From Actinomycetota bacterium (GTDB taxonomy: Bacteria; Actinomycetota; Thermoleophilia; Solirubrobacterales; Solirubrobacteraceae): a stretch of 64,000 nt of DNA. The DNA lies in contig VAWK01000052.1 of assembly GCA_005885515.1 (NCBI GenBank), positions 7,268-71,267 on the forward strand. The letters are read 5' to 3'. The notes below the pieces were generated by a model. That model searched no databases, had not been told where the DNA came from, and saw nothing but the letters and a program-made list of their open reading frames with translations. A program made the position numbers and the translations under genes. Each line of letters begins with the position of its first letter. The stretch's first letter is position 1. Shown here piece after piece: positions 29,611 through 39,158 of the stretch.

Positions 29611-29666
29611 TGACATGGAAATAATTGACAGAAATTTTCTCTGACATGGAGAAATCTGTTTGACAT
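29611..29666. promoter_or_regulatory. AT-rich region with four TGACA[T/G] direct repeats upstream of phospholipase gene
   Basis: TGACAT 29611, TGACAG 29626, TGACAT 29642, TGACAT 29661. Confidence 0.5.
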
Positions 29667-29800
29667 GAAATCTCCACGCCGATGACGTGAAAGCGTGAGC
29701 GCGCTCGCAGCGCGGGTCGCTGCGGTTTACCTCGCAACCCCCAACGCGGCGGCGGCCGGCGTCGCGATTCGCGACACCGGCCGCCGTCTCCCCTCCTCGT

Positions 29801-29877
29801 CCTAGTGCTGGTTTTAGCCCGCCTGGAGCGACCTGACTGGACCTAGTGCTGGTTCAACCCGCCTGCAGCGCCCTGAC
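29801..29877. repeat. Imperfect tandem duplication of the pstS-remnant 3' end
   Basis: 29801-29837 vs 29842-29877; reverse strand encodes VRSLQAG* and VRALQAG*. Confidence 0.8.
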
Positions 29878-30450
29878 CGATTTGATGCCGGCCTTCAGAA
29901 CCACCTTCGGGATCGGGGCGAAGTCGAGCTGCGCGCCGAACGCTTGGCCGCCCGTCATCGCGTAGTAGATCCAGCTCGCAAGCGCCGCGTGCTGGGGTGC
30001 GGCCTTGGGGACGATGCAGTAGGTGAAGGTGGACAGGGGATACGCTTGTGCGTACTTCTTCGGCAGGTTGACAATGTGCATTTCGTTGTTTGCCGGCACG
30101 TGCTTGACCGGCGCGGCAGCGTTCTGGATGTTTTTGAGGTTCGGGTACTCGAACTTACCTGCCGCGTTCTGAAGTGCCGCCGCGTTGAGACCGTGGGCGA
30201 TGATGTAGGACGCGGAGATGTAGCCGAGCGCGCCGCCGGTCGACGAGACCACGGCCGTCACACCTTGGTTGCCTTTACCACCTACGCCTGCCGGGAAGCT
30301 CACCGTTGTGGCGGTACCTACCTGGCGCCTCCACGTCGAGCTGATGCGGGACAGGTAGTCGGTGAAGGCGTAGGTGTCCCCGGCGCAGGGTTGCTCGTTT
30401 TCGACACGAGCGTCTACAACGCGCATCGGTAGCGCCAGCGCAGGCGACAC
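29854..30450 (-). pseudogene. N-terminally truncated PstS-like phosphate-binding protein remnant
   Basis: GDTYAFTDYLSRISSTWRRQVG...GGKGNQGVTAVVSSTGGALGYIS matches C-terminal part of PstS only; no signal peptide. Confidence 0.75.
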
Positions 30451-30478
30451 CGACCGGCTCGCAGCGACCCGGTCGCGA

Positions 30479-31255
30479 TCAGGAGGAGGCTTCGGCCCGG
30501 CGCAGGCCGCCGCGCGCCCACAGCGCGAACAGCGCCACCAGGCCCACCGCCACCGCGAAGGCGAGCGCGACGTGGGCAGGGCTGCCGGAGATGAACCCGC
30601 GCGCGGCCTGGATCAGCGCCGTCGCCGGATTGACCGACGCGACGGCGTGAATCCAGCCGGTGAGGAGCTTGAGCGGCACGTAAACGGGGGCCAGGAACAG
30701 GATCAGAAACACCGGGATCTGCATCAGGGGGCCGCCCTGGATCGAGCGGATGCGCATCGCCACGCCGGTCGCCCACAGGGTCGCTGCGACGTTGACGATC
30801 AGCGCGAGCCCGTATAGCCCGAACAGGTCGACGCCGTCGCCGTCGATCCTCATCCCGGCGATCAGGGCGACGATGGTGAGCAGCGCCCACGTGATCAGCG
30901 CCCGGGTGAGGGCGGCGAGCGCGTAGCCGACCACTATCCCGCCGCGACGCGGCGCCGCCAGCATGATTCGCCGGGCGACGCCTCCCTCGAAGTCGGCGGC
31001 GACCGCGAACCCGGTGAAGACGCCGCCGAAGGCGGCGGACTGCAGCAGCACGAACACGAACTGGAAGGCCGTGTAGCCGCTGCGGAAGTCGAAGTTGGGG
31101 ACGTTGCCGATCGTCGACAGGCCGCCGGCGAAGGCGGTGAAGAAGAACAGCGGAAAGACGATCGAGGGAACCAGGAACGCCGGGTTCGTGAGGAAGTTGT
31201 GGATCGCCCGCCAGGCGACGGCGAGGGCGACCGAGCGGGAGCTTGCGCGGCTCAT
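30479..31255 (-). CDS. ABC-2 type transporter permease
   Basis: Six TM segments, FLTNPAFLVPSIVFPLFFFTAFAGG; 4-bp overlap with 31252-32040. Confidence 0.87.
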   Translation of the reverse strand: MSRASSRSVALAVAWRAIHNFLTNPAFLVPSIVFPLFFFTAFAGGLSTIGNVPNFDFRSGYTAFQFVFVLLQSAAFGGVFTGFAVAADFEGGVARRIMLAAPRRGGIVVGYALAALTRALITWALLTIVALIAGMRIDGDGVDLFGLYGLALIVNVAATLWATGVAMRIRSIQGGPLMQIPVFLILFLAPVYVPLKLLTGWIHAVASVNPATALIQAARGFISGSPAHVALAFAVAVGLVALFALWARGGLRRAEASS

Positions 31256-32040
31256 GTGCGCTCCAGCCTGTTCCTCAGGGCGACGCTCGCGGCCACCATC
31301 GCGGCTAGTGCGATCGCGGCGGCGAGGCCGAACCCGAGCTCCAGCGCCTGGGCGTTCCAGCCCGTGATCAGCAGCGAGCGGATCGCCTCGATCAGATAGG
31401 AGACGGGGTTGTAGGTCGCCACTTCGCGGAACCAGACCGTGTGGATGAGGTTGCGGGGCAGGCTCATCGAGGAGAGAAAGAGGGTCACGAACAGGACCGG
31501 AAACAGGCCTTGCACCGCCTCGCCTGAGCCGGTGCGCAGGGCCGCGAACAATCCGATCGCGCCGAAGCCGAGCGTGATCAGAATGGCCAGCGCGAAGATG
31601 ACCGCCACGCCGGCTGCGCCGGCGGCGAAGCTGGCCCCGGCGACGAGCCCGACCAGGATGTAGGTGGTCGCCTGGGCGAGGGCGGTCACGATCGCGCCGG
31701 CGAGCAGTCCCGCGAGCAGCGCCGGGCCGCGCAGGGGCGTGAGCGCGAGCCGGTTGAGGAACCCGCTCTCGATGTCGCGCGCGAGATCCGTTCCGGCGTT
31801 CATCACGGAAAACAGCGCGCCCTGCATGAACGGGATCGCGAGGGCGAACGTGAGGTAGGAGTGGGTCGGGAAGCCCGGGATGCGCGTCGCCCGCTGCAGC
31901 CCGCCGGTGTTCACCGCCAGCAGGAACAGGGGGAAGATGAACGCCGGCACCAGCTGGGCGGGCTGGCGGAGCGTGCGCACCACCGAGCGGCGCGCGAGCG
32001 TCCGGACCTGCGTGCCGAGCAAGCGCCGGCGCGGGCTCAT
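31252..32040 (-). CDS. ABC-2 type transporter permease
   Basis: RTLRQPAQLVPAFIFPLFLLAVNTGGL; ATG at 32040 overlapping ATPase gene end. Confidence 0.87.
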   Translation of the reverse strand: MSPRRRLLGTQVRTLARRSVVRTLRQPAQLVPAFIFPLFLLAVNTGGLQRATRIPGFPTHSYLTFALAIPFMQGALFSVMNAGTDLARDIESGFLNRLALTPLRGPALLAGLLAGAIVTALAQATTYILVGLVAGASFAAGAAGVAVIFALAILITLGFGAIGLFAALRTGSGEAVQGLFPVLFVTLFLSSMSLPRNLIHTVWFREVATYNPVSYLIEAIRSLLITGWNAQALELGFGLAAAIALAAMVAASVALRNRLERT

Positions 32041-33062
32041 GCGGTCGCCCCGCTGTGTGCCGCGATAGGCTCGCGGTTGGCGGCCTCCTCCGGCTGTGGC
32101 TGGTCTCCGGCGCCCTCGAGCGACCGGCCGGTCTTGGCCAGGAAGACGTCGTCCAGGGAGGGCGCGTGCAGCTGGATGTGCTCCACCGCGATGTGCTCGG
32201 CGTCGAGCGCGCGCACCACCTCGGCGAGGTCGCGCTCTCCGCCGCGCAGGCGCACCGCGACGCCGTTTGGCGAGGCGCCGGTGGGCTCGCCGAAGCGCGC
32301 GAGCACCGCCGCCAGCGGACCCCGCTGACCCGCGTCGAGCGGCACGACCTCGACGCTCGGCCGGCCGATCTGGCTCTTGAGCTGCGCCGGCGTGCCTTCC
32401 GCCACGATGCGGCCGTGGTCGATGATGCCGACGCGGTCGGCGAGCACGTCTGCCTCCTCCAGATACTGCGTGGTCAGGAACACGGTCACGCCGTCGTCGG
32501 CGGCGAGCCGGCTGACCTCTTGCCACAGCGCCGCGCGGCTCTGGATGTCAAGCCCCGTCGTGGGCTCGTCAAGGAACAGGATCCGCGGCCGGTGCACGAG
32601 CGCGAGCGCCAGGTCCAGGCGCCGCTTCATGCCGCCCGAGTACCCGCCGACCTTGCGGTCGGCGGCTTCGCGCAGCCCGATGCGCTCCAGCAGCTCCTCG
32701 CCGCGAGCGGCCCGCTCAGCGCGCGGGAGCCCGTGCAGCGCCGTCTGCAGGCGCATGTGCTCGCGCCCGGTCAGCAGCGGGTCAAGCGCGGCCTCCTGCA
32801 GAGCCGCTCCGATCGCCGCGCGCACGGCAGGCCCCTCTCTGACCACGTCGTAGCCGGCCACGCGGGCGCTGCCGGCGGTCGGCGGCAGCAGGGTCGTGAG
32901 CATCAGCGTGGTCGTCGACTTTCCCGCCCCGTTCGGTCCGAGGAACCCGTAGATCTCGCCGGGTGCCACGTGCAGGTCGATGCCGTCGACCGCCCGGGGG
33001 CCTTTCTTGAACTCACGCACGAGGGCGGAGGCCTCGATGCTGGCAGGCCGCGAGGGGATCAT
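32037..33062 (-). CDS. ABC transporter ATP-binding protein (DrrA-like)
   Basis: GPNGAGKSTT Walker A, YSGGMKRRLDLALAL signature, LFLDEPTTGLD Walker B. Confidence 0.95.
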   Translation of the reverse strand: MIPSRPASIEASALVREFKKGPRAVDGIDLHVAPGEIYGFLGPNGAGKSTTTLMLTTLLPPTAGSARVAGYDVVREGPAVRAAIGAALQEAALDPLLTGREHMRLQTALHGLPRAERAARGEELLERIGLREAADRKVGGYSGGMKRRLDLALALVHRPRILFLDEPTTGLDIQSRAALWQEVSRLAADDGVTVFLTTQYLEEADVLADRVGIIDHGRIVAEGTPAQLKSQIGRPSVEVVPLDAGQRGPLAAVLARFGEPTGASPNGVAVRLRGGERDLAEVVRALDAEHIAVEHIQLHAPSLDDVFLAKTGRSLEGAGDQPQPEEAANREPIAAHSGATA

Positions 33063-33117
33063 CGCAAGGCTCCTTTGGTCGGCTCTGTGAACGCTCTACG
33101 CACAATAGCTCCGAGCA

Positions 33118-33142
33118 GAATGATTTATACCATAAATCATTC
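33118..33142. promoter_or_regulatory. Perfect inverted repeat GAATGATTTAT-ACC-ATAAATCATTC
   Basis: 11-bp perfect arms, 3-bp spacer, between divergent ABC exporter and aminotransferase. Confidence 0.75.
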
Positions 33143-33227
33143 CATGTGCTCATGATCTCGTCTGCGCGGCCCCACGGGGCCGGTGCCGACGAGGCTACAA
33201 GCGGTCAGGCTGCGTACGCTTCAGACG

Positions 33228-34628
33228 ATGCCCGGCCCGCCAGCGCTGCCGAAAGTGCGCGAGATCCTCAGCCGCCGCAGCGGCGAGGAGATGCAGCTGA
33301 ACGATCGCTTTCTGAATCCGCAGATGGGGCGCATCCTACGCACCCTGGGCTTCGACAAGGTCTGGCGCGGGGGCGAGGGCGCCCATCTGATCGACGAGGA
33401 GGGGGAGCGCTATCTGGACATGTTCGGCGGCTACGGGGTGTTCGCGATCGGCCGCATCCACCCGGAGGCGATCAGCGCGCTGGAGGAGGTGATGGCGGCG
33501 CGCACCGGCAACCTGCCGCAGCTCGGCGTGACGCTGCTCGGCGGCGTGCTGGCCGAGCAGCTGCTCGCGCGGGCGCCGGCGAGCGTCGGCGCGATGGTCC
33601 CGGCCAACAGCGGCACCGAGGCGGTCGAGGCGGCGATCAAGATCGCCCGCGCCGCGACCGGCCGGCGGCGGGTGCTGTACGCCGAGCATGCCTTCCACGG
33701 CCTCACGCTTGGCGCCCTGTCACTCAACGGAAACGCCGAGTTCCGCGAAGGCTTTGGACCGCTGCTGGCCGATTGCGATCCGGTGCCGTTCGGCGACCAG
33801 GACGCGCTGGCGCGCGAGCTCGCCCGCGGCGATGTCGCCGCGTTCGTGGTCGAGCCGATCCAGGGCAAGGGCGTCAACCTGCCGCCCGAGGGCTACCTGA
33901 GCGCCGCCCAGGCGCTCTGCCGGCAGGCGCATGCGCTGCTCGTTTGCGACGAGGTGCAGACGGGGCTCGGCCGCACGGGGCGGTTCCTGGCGCTCGAGCG
34001 CTGGGACCTTGAACCCGACATCGTCTGCCTCGCCAAGGCCCTCTCCGGCGGGCTGGTGCCGGTGGGGGCGGTGCTCGTTTCCCGCCCCGCCTTCGAGCGC
34101 GTGTTCGACGGCATGGAACGGGCCGTGCGCCATGGCTCCACGTTCGGCGGCAACGATCTCGCCGCCGCGGCAGGGCTGGCGACCTTGCGGGTGCTCGAGC
34201 GGGACGGCCTGATCGCGCGCGCCGAGCGCCTGGGCGCGCTGCTGCTCGAGCTGACCAGCCCGCTCGTCGAGCGCTACGAGGTTGTGCGCGAGGTCCGCGG
34301 GGCAGGCTTGATGTGGGCGATCGAGTTCGGGCCTCCTGCCGGCCGCGCGAGCCGTTCGCTGTGGGATGCGGTCGAGCGCAGGCAGGCGGGCCTGTTTGCT
34401 CAGCTGATCACCGTGCCCCTGTTTCGGGAGCACAAGATCCTGTGCCAGGTCGCCGGGCACCACATGAACACGATCAAGGCGCTGCCCGCACTGGTCGTGG
34501 AGGAGTCCGAGATCCGCCGCTTCGCGGCCGCGCTCGAGCAGACCATCGCCGCCGCGCAGCGATACCCCCTCTCGCTCGCTCGCTTCGGCGTGCGCACATC
34601 GCTCAGGGCCGTGGCTGCACGCCGCTAG
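33228..34628 (+). CDS. Class III (acetylornithine/ornithine-type) aminotransferase
   Basis: PLP region LLVCDEVQTGLGRTGRFLALERWDLEPDIVCLAKALSGGLVPVGAVL; GSTFGGNDLAAAA. Confidence 0.93.
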   Translation: MPGPPALPKVREILSRRSGEEMQLNDRFLNPQMGRILRTLGFDKVWRGGEGAHLIDEEGERYLDMFGGYGVFAIGRIHPEAISALEEVMAARTGNLPQLGVTLLGGVLAEQLLARAPASVGAMVPANSGTEAVEAAIKIARAATGRRRVLYAEHAFHGLTLGALSLNGNAEFREGFGPLLADCDPVPFGDQDALARELARGDVAAFVVEPIQGKGVNLPPEGYLSAAQALCRQAHALLVCDEVQTGLGRTGRFLALERWDLEPDIVCLAKALSGGLVPVGAVLVSRPAFERVFDGMERAVRHGSTFGGNDLAAAAGLATLRVLERDGLIARAERLGALLLELTSPLVERYEVVREVRGAGLMWAIEFGPPAGRASRSLWDAVERRQAGLFAQLITVPLFREHKILCQVAGHHMNTIKALPALVVEESEIRRFAAALEQTIAAAQRYPLSLARFGVRTSLRAVAARR

Positions 34629-34637
34629 CCTGGGCTC

Positions 34638-36441
34638 GTGCTGCTCTCGCGAGACGACATCCGCAACGTCGCCATCATCGCGCACGTCGACCACGGCAAG
34701 ACCACGCTTATCGACGCCATGCTGTGGCAGTCGGGCGCGTTCCGCGCCGGGCAGGAGGTGGCCACGCGCGTGCTGGACTCGATGGATCTGGAGCGGGAGA
34801 AGGGGATAACGATCCTGGCCAAGAACACCTCGCTGCGCTACCGGGGGGTCAAGTTGAACATCGTCGACACCCCGGGCCACGCGGACTTCGGCGGCGAGGT
34901 GGAGCGCGGGCTGACGATGGTCGACGGGGTGCTGCTGCTCGTCGACGCCTCCGAGGGTCCGCTGCCGCAGACGCGCTTCGTGCTGCGCAAGGCCCTGGAC
35001 GCGCGCTTGCCCCTGATCCTGGTGGTCAACAAGGTGGACCGGCCGGACGCGCGCGTCGCGGAGGTGATCGACGAGGTGTACGAGCTGTTCCTGGACCTCG
35101 ACGCCGACGAGAGCCAGATCGAGTTCCCGATCGTCTACTGCAACGCCAAGGCGGGCAGGGCTTCGCTGCGCTACGAGCAGGCGGAGCCGATAGCCGAGCG
35201 CGACCTGTCGGCGCTGCTCGACCTGCTGCTCGAGCACATCCCCGCGCCGACCTATGACCCCGCGCACCCGCTGCAGGCGCTGGTCACAAACCTCGACGCC
35301 TCCCCCTACGTCGGACGGCTGGCGATCTGCCGCGTGCGCCACGGCCACATCCGCCGGGGACAGCCGATCGCATGGTGCCGGGCGGATGGCAGCATCGCGC
35401 GCGCCCAGGCGGCCGAGCTGTATGTGACCGAGGCGCTCGAGCGGGTGGAGGCCGCCGAGGCGGGGCCGGGCGAGATAGTCGCCATGGCCGGCATCGCCGA
35501 GGTGACGATCGGCGAGACCTTGGCCGATCCTGAGGATCCGCGCCCGCTCGAGGTGATCACCGTCGATGAGCCGGCGATGTCGGTCACGATCGGCGTCAAC
35601 ACCGCGCCGCTTGCCGGACGCGAGGGCAAGAAGCTCACGGCCAGGCAGATCCATTCGCGGCTGGCGGCCGAGCTGGTGGGAAACGTCTCGCTGCGCGTGC
35701 GCGACACGGAGCGACCGGACACCTGGGAGGTGCAGGGTAGAGGCGAGCTGCAGCTGGCGGTGCTGGTCGAGATGATGCGCCGCGAGGGCTTCGAGCTGAC
35801 CGTCGGCCAGCCACGTGTGCTGGAACGGGAAATCGAAGGCGAACGCCACGAGCCGGTGGAGCGGCTGTCGATCGACGTACCCGACGACTACGTCGGCGCG
35901 GTCACGCAGATGCTCGCCGCGCGCAAGGGCCGCATGGAGCACATGACCAACCACGGGTCGGGGTGGGATCGGATTTCGCACCGAGTTCCTCACCGAGACG
36001 CGCGGCACGGGGATCATGCATCACGTGTTCGACCGCTGGGAGCCGTGGGCGGGCGAGCTGTCGATGCGCAGCACCGGCACGCTCGTGTCCGACCGCCTCG
36101 GTGTCACGGCGACGTACTCGTTGATGACGCTGCAGGAGCGGGGGATGCTGTTCGTGGGCCCCGGCGATGAGGTCTACGAGGGCATGATCGTCGGCGAGAA
36201 CTCGCGCGCCGAGGACATCGACGTGAATCCGTGCAAGGAGAAGCACCTCACGAACATGCGCTCCTCCACGGCCGAGGTGCTCGTGCGGTTGGATTCGCAT
36301 CGCAAGCCGACGCTTGACGAGGCGCTCGAGTTCGTGCGCGAGGACGAGTGCGTGGAGGTGACGCCGGCGTCGGTGCGCATGCGCAAGCTCGTGCTGCCCA
36401 AGGTGCAGCGGCTGAAGACGGCGCGACTCGCACGCCGTTGA
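34638..36441 (+). pseudogene. typA: TypA/BipA ribosome-associated GTPase, frameshifted near 35961
   Basis: [34 protein letters not shown]; reading frame changes between NHGSGW and [22 protein letters not shown]. Confidence 0.85.
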
Positions 36442-36481
36442 CGGCGCCGACACGCCCGCTGCAGGCGTTAGGGTATCGCCG

Positions 36482-36931
36482 ATGAAAGCAGCGATCAGAC
36501 GCGTGCTGGTGCTGCTCGTCATGGCGCCGGCCGCTCTGGCCATGCTGGCGCCGGCCGCGAGCGCCGCGCCGGGCACGGTCGGCTACCAGCACGAGAGCGT
36601 GGCGCAATTCGAAGCGCAGCTGAAGGGCGGCCGGATCCACGAAGCAACGATCAACAAGCGCCTGCGCAGCGTGCGCCTGTCGCTGACCGACGGGCGCCAC
36701 ATGCTGGCCCAGTACGCCCCCCACCAAGAGCCCCGCGTGCTGGCGGAGCTCAAAGCGCGAGGCGTGCCCGTCTCGGTGCTGGGAGCTACGGCCAAGAAGA
36801 AAGCGGGCAAAAAAGCCGTTCACCACAAACTGCGCTACATCGCCGGCGGGATCGTGATCGCGGTCGTCGTGATCGTCGGCGGGGTGATGCTCTACAACCG
36901 CCGCAGGCGGCCCATCGAGGGTCTCGGCTAG
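36482..36931 (+). CDS. Membrane-anchored FtsH-extracellular-domain-like protein
   Basis: Signal peptide; GGRIHEATINKRLRSVRLSLTDGRHMLAQYAPHQEPRVLAELKARGVPVSV; C-terminal TM. Confidence 0.65.
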   Translation: MKAAIRRVLVLLVMAPAALAMLAPAASAAPGTVGYQHESVAQFEAQLKGGRIHEATINKRLRSVRLSLTDGRHMLAQYAPHQEPRVLAELKARGVPVSVLGATAKKKAGKKAVHHKLRYIAGGIVIAVVVIVGGVMLYNRRRRPIEGLG

Positions 36932-36988
36932 GCCCTCGCAGGCGGCGCCGCCCGCCGATGATCGCGCGGTGGCGCCCGCAAGGCGATC

Positions 36989-37297
36989 ATGTGCGGGGTG
37001 AGCAGCGCCGAGATAACCGTCCGCCTGCAGCCGCGCGCACGCGCCAACGAGATCGTGGGCGAGCGCGAAGGGGTGCTGATCGCGCGCGTCACCGCGCCGC
37101 CGCTGCAGGGCCGCGCAAACGAAGCCCTGCGCCGCCTGATCGCCGGCCGGGCGCGGGTGGGGCTCGGACGAGTGGAGATCGTGCGCGGCGCCGCGCACCG
37201 CCAGAAGATCGTCCGCGTGCGGGGTCTCAGCCCCGAGCAGCTGCGGCGCGCGTTGCTGCCGGCCGACGCAAACCCAGAACGAGACTCAGTCTTATGA
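36989..37297 (+). CDS. DUF167 (YggU-like) family protein
   Basis: ITVRLQPRARANEIVGEREGVLIARVTAPPLQGRANEALRRLIA. Confidence 0.88.
   Translation: MCGVSSAEITVRLQPRARANEIVGEREGVLIARVTAPPLQGRANEALRRLIAGRARVGLGRVEIVRGAAHRQKIVRVRGLSPEQLRRALLPADANPERDSVL
37282..37292. promoter_or_regulatory. Palindrome AGACT-C-AGTCT upstream of metal ABC importer
   Basis: 5-bp perfect arms, 30 bp before the ABC ATPase start. Confidence 0.35.
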
Positions 37298-37312
37298 TAG
37301 GTTGAGCGCCGG

Positions 37313-38242
37313 ATGATGATGGCGCCCCAGCGGGCGAGCAGCGCAGGCGCGGAGCGGCCTGCGGGGGCCCATGGGCCACGGGCGGCCGTAGCGGCCGTCG
37401 AGGTGCGGGACGCCGCGGTGCGGCTCGGCGGGCAGACGATCTGGCGCGAGTTGCGCCTGACGGTGGCGCGCGGGGAGTTCGTCGCCCTGCTGGGTGCCAA
37501 CGGCGCGGGCAAGTCGACGCTGCTGAAGGCGCTGCTGGGGCTGCTGCCGGTGGCGAGCGGCCAGATCCGCGTGCTCGGGCGCGCGGCCGGCGAGGCCAAC
37601 CGTGCGATCGGCTACCTGCCGCAGCGGCGCACCTTCGATCCCTCCACGCGGCTGCGCGGCGTCGACATCGTGCAGCTTGGCCTGGACGGGGACCGCTGGG
37701 GGTTGCCGCTGCCGCTTCGCTGGGGCCGGCTGGGGGAGCGCACGCGAAGCGACCGCGAGCAGGTTTGGCGGGCGGTCGAGATGGTCGGCGCGGGCCCGTA
37801 CGCGCGCCGGCCGATCGGCGAGCTGTCCGGCGGCGAGCAGCAGCGTCTGTTGATCGCCCAGGCGCTCGTGCGGCGCCCGGGGCTGCTATTGCTGGACGAG
37901 CCGCTCGACAGCCTCGATCTGCCCAACCAGGCAGCCGTCGCCGCGCTGGTGGCGAAGATCTGCCGCGAGCGCGACGTCGCGGTGCTGCTCGTGGCGCACG
38001 ACGTCAACCCGCTGCTGCCGTATCTGGACCGAGTCGCCTACCTCGCCGCCGGGAGAGCCGTGGAAGGGACGGTGCAGGAGGTGATCAACAGCGCCACCCT
38101 GAGCGCGCTGTACGGGGTGCCGATCGAGGTGCTGCGCGCCTCCGACGGGCGCCTCGTGGTCGTCGGCCAGCCCGAGGCGCCGGCGCACCACCACGACCGC
38201 CACCTGCTCGCCGACGGCGCCGGCGATCGCCATGCGGACTGA
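37313..38242 (+). CDS. Metal (Zn/Mn-type) ABC transporter ATP-binding protein
   Basis: GANGAGKSTLLKALLGLL; ELSGGEQQRLLIAQALVRRPGLLLLDEPLDSLD. Confidence 0.92.
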   Translation: MMMAPQRASSAGAERPAGAHGPRAAVAAVEVRDAAVRLGGQTIWRELRLTVARGEFVALLGANGAGKSTLLKALLGLLPVASGQIRVLGRAAGEANRAIGYLPQRRTFDPSTRLRGVDIVQLGLDGDRWGLPLPLRWGRLGERTRSDREQVWRAVEMVGAGPYARRPIGELSGGEQQRLLIAQALVRRPGLLLLDEPLDSLDLPNQAAVAALVAKICRERDVAVLLVAHDVNPLLPYLDRVAYLAAGRAVEGTVQEVINSATLSALYGVPIEVLRASDGRLVVVGQPEAPAHHHDRHLLADGAGDRHAD

Positions 38243-39158
38243 GCCCACCGGCCCCACGATTGGCTGGGACGTCGTGCGGGACGTAAGCCAGGTGCTCGAA
38301 TATCACTTCATGGTCAACGCGCTGCTGGCCGGCGGCGTGGTGGCCGTGATGGCCGGCCTGGTGGGGTGGATGATGGTGCTGCGCCGGGAGACCTTCGCCG
38401 GGCACACGCTCGCGATGATGGCCTTTCCCGGCGCGAGCGGCGCGGCGCTCCTCGGCGTCCCCGCCGCGTGGGGCTATTTCGCTTTCTGCGGCGCGGGCGC
38501 GCTCGCCATCGGCCGCTTCGCCGGCGCCGAGCGGCGCTCGTGGAGCGAGCGCTCGGCGAATACCGGAGCGGTGCAGGCGCTTGCTCTGGCGATGGGGTTT
38601 TTGTTCGTGAGTCTCTACGGCGGCGTGCTGGGCGATCTGGAGAGCGTTCTGTTCGGCAACCTGCTGGGAGTCTCCGACACGCAGCTGCTCGGGCTGACCG
38701 GGGTCGCGGCCGCGGCCGTGGTGGCGCTCGCGGCCCTGGCGCGACCGCTGCTGTTCGCGTCGGTCGACAGCGACGCCGCGGCCGCGCGTGGACTGCCGGT
38801 GCAGGCGCTCTCGATCTCCTTCCTCGCGCTGCTGGGGCTGGCGGTCGCGGCGACGAGCCAGATAACGGGCGTGATGCTCGTGTTCGCGCTGCTGGTGGCG
38901 CCCGCGGCCAGCGCGCAGGCGCTCACCGCCCGCCCGCTGCCCAGCCTCGGGATCACCGTGGCGCTGGGCCTGCTGGTGGTGTGGCTCGGCCTGGGGATCT
39001 CCTACTACTCGGTGTATCCGGCTGGGTTCTTCATCACGGTTATCTCGTTCGCGGTCTACCTGCTCGCGCGCCTGTTCGCGATGGCGCTGGCGCGGCGCTC
39101 GCGCGAGCGCGCCCCGGCCGCCTCCCGGCCGGGGCCTCGGCGCGGGGTCATCAGCTGA
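38232..39158 (+). CDS. Metal ABC transporter permease (ZnuB/ABC-3 family)
   Basis: Multi-pass ABC-3 pattern; RRETFAGHTLAMMAFPGASGAALLG. Confidence 0.9.
   Translation: MRTEPTGPTIGWDVVRDVSQVLEYHFMVNALLAGGVVAVMAGLVGWMMVLRRETFAGHTLAMMAFPGASGAALLGVPAAWGYFAFCGAGALAIGRFAGAERRSWSERSANTGAVQALALAMGFLFVSLYGGVLGDLESVLFGNLLGVSDTQLLGLTGVAAAAVVALAALARPLLFASVDSDAAAARGLPVQALSISFLALLGLAVAATSQITGVMLVFALLVAPAASAQALTARPLPSLGITVALGLLVVWLGLGISYYSVYPAGFFITVISFAVYLLARLFAMALARRSRERAPAASRPGPRRGVIS

Noticed and set aside
28179-29624. 481-aa plus-strand ORF
   Set aside because: Antisense shadow of the phospholipase gene.
33720-36017. 765-aa minus-strand ORF
   Set aside because: Antisense shadow of aminotransferase/typA; Arg/His/Leu/Gln-rich with no recognisable motif.
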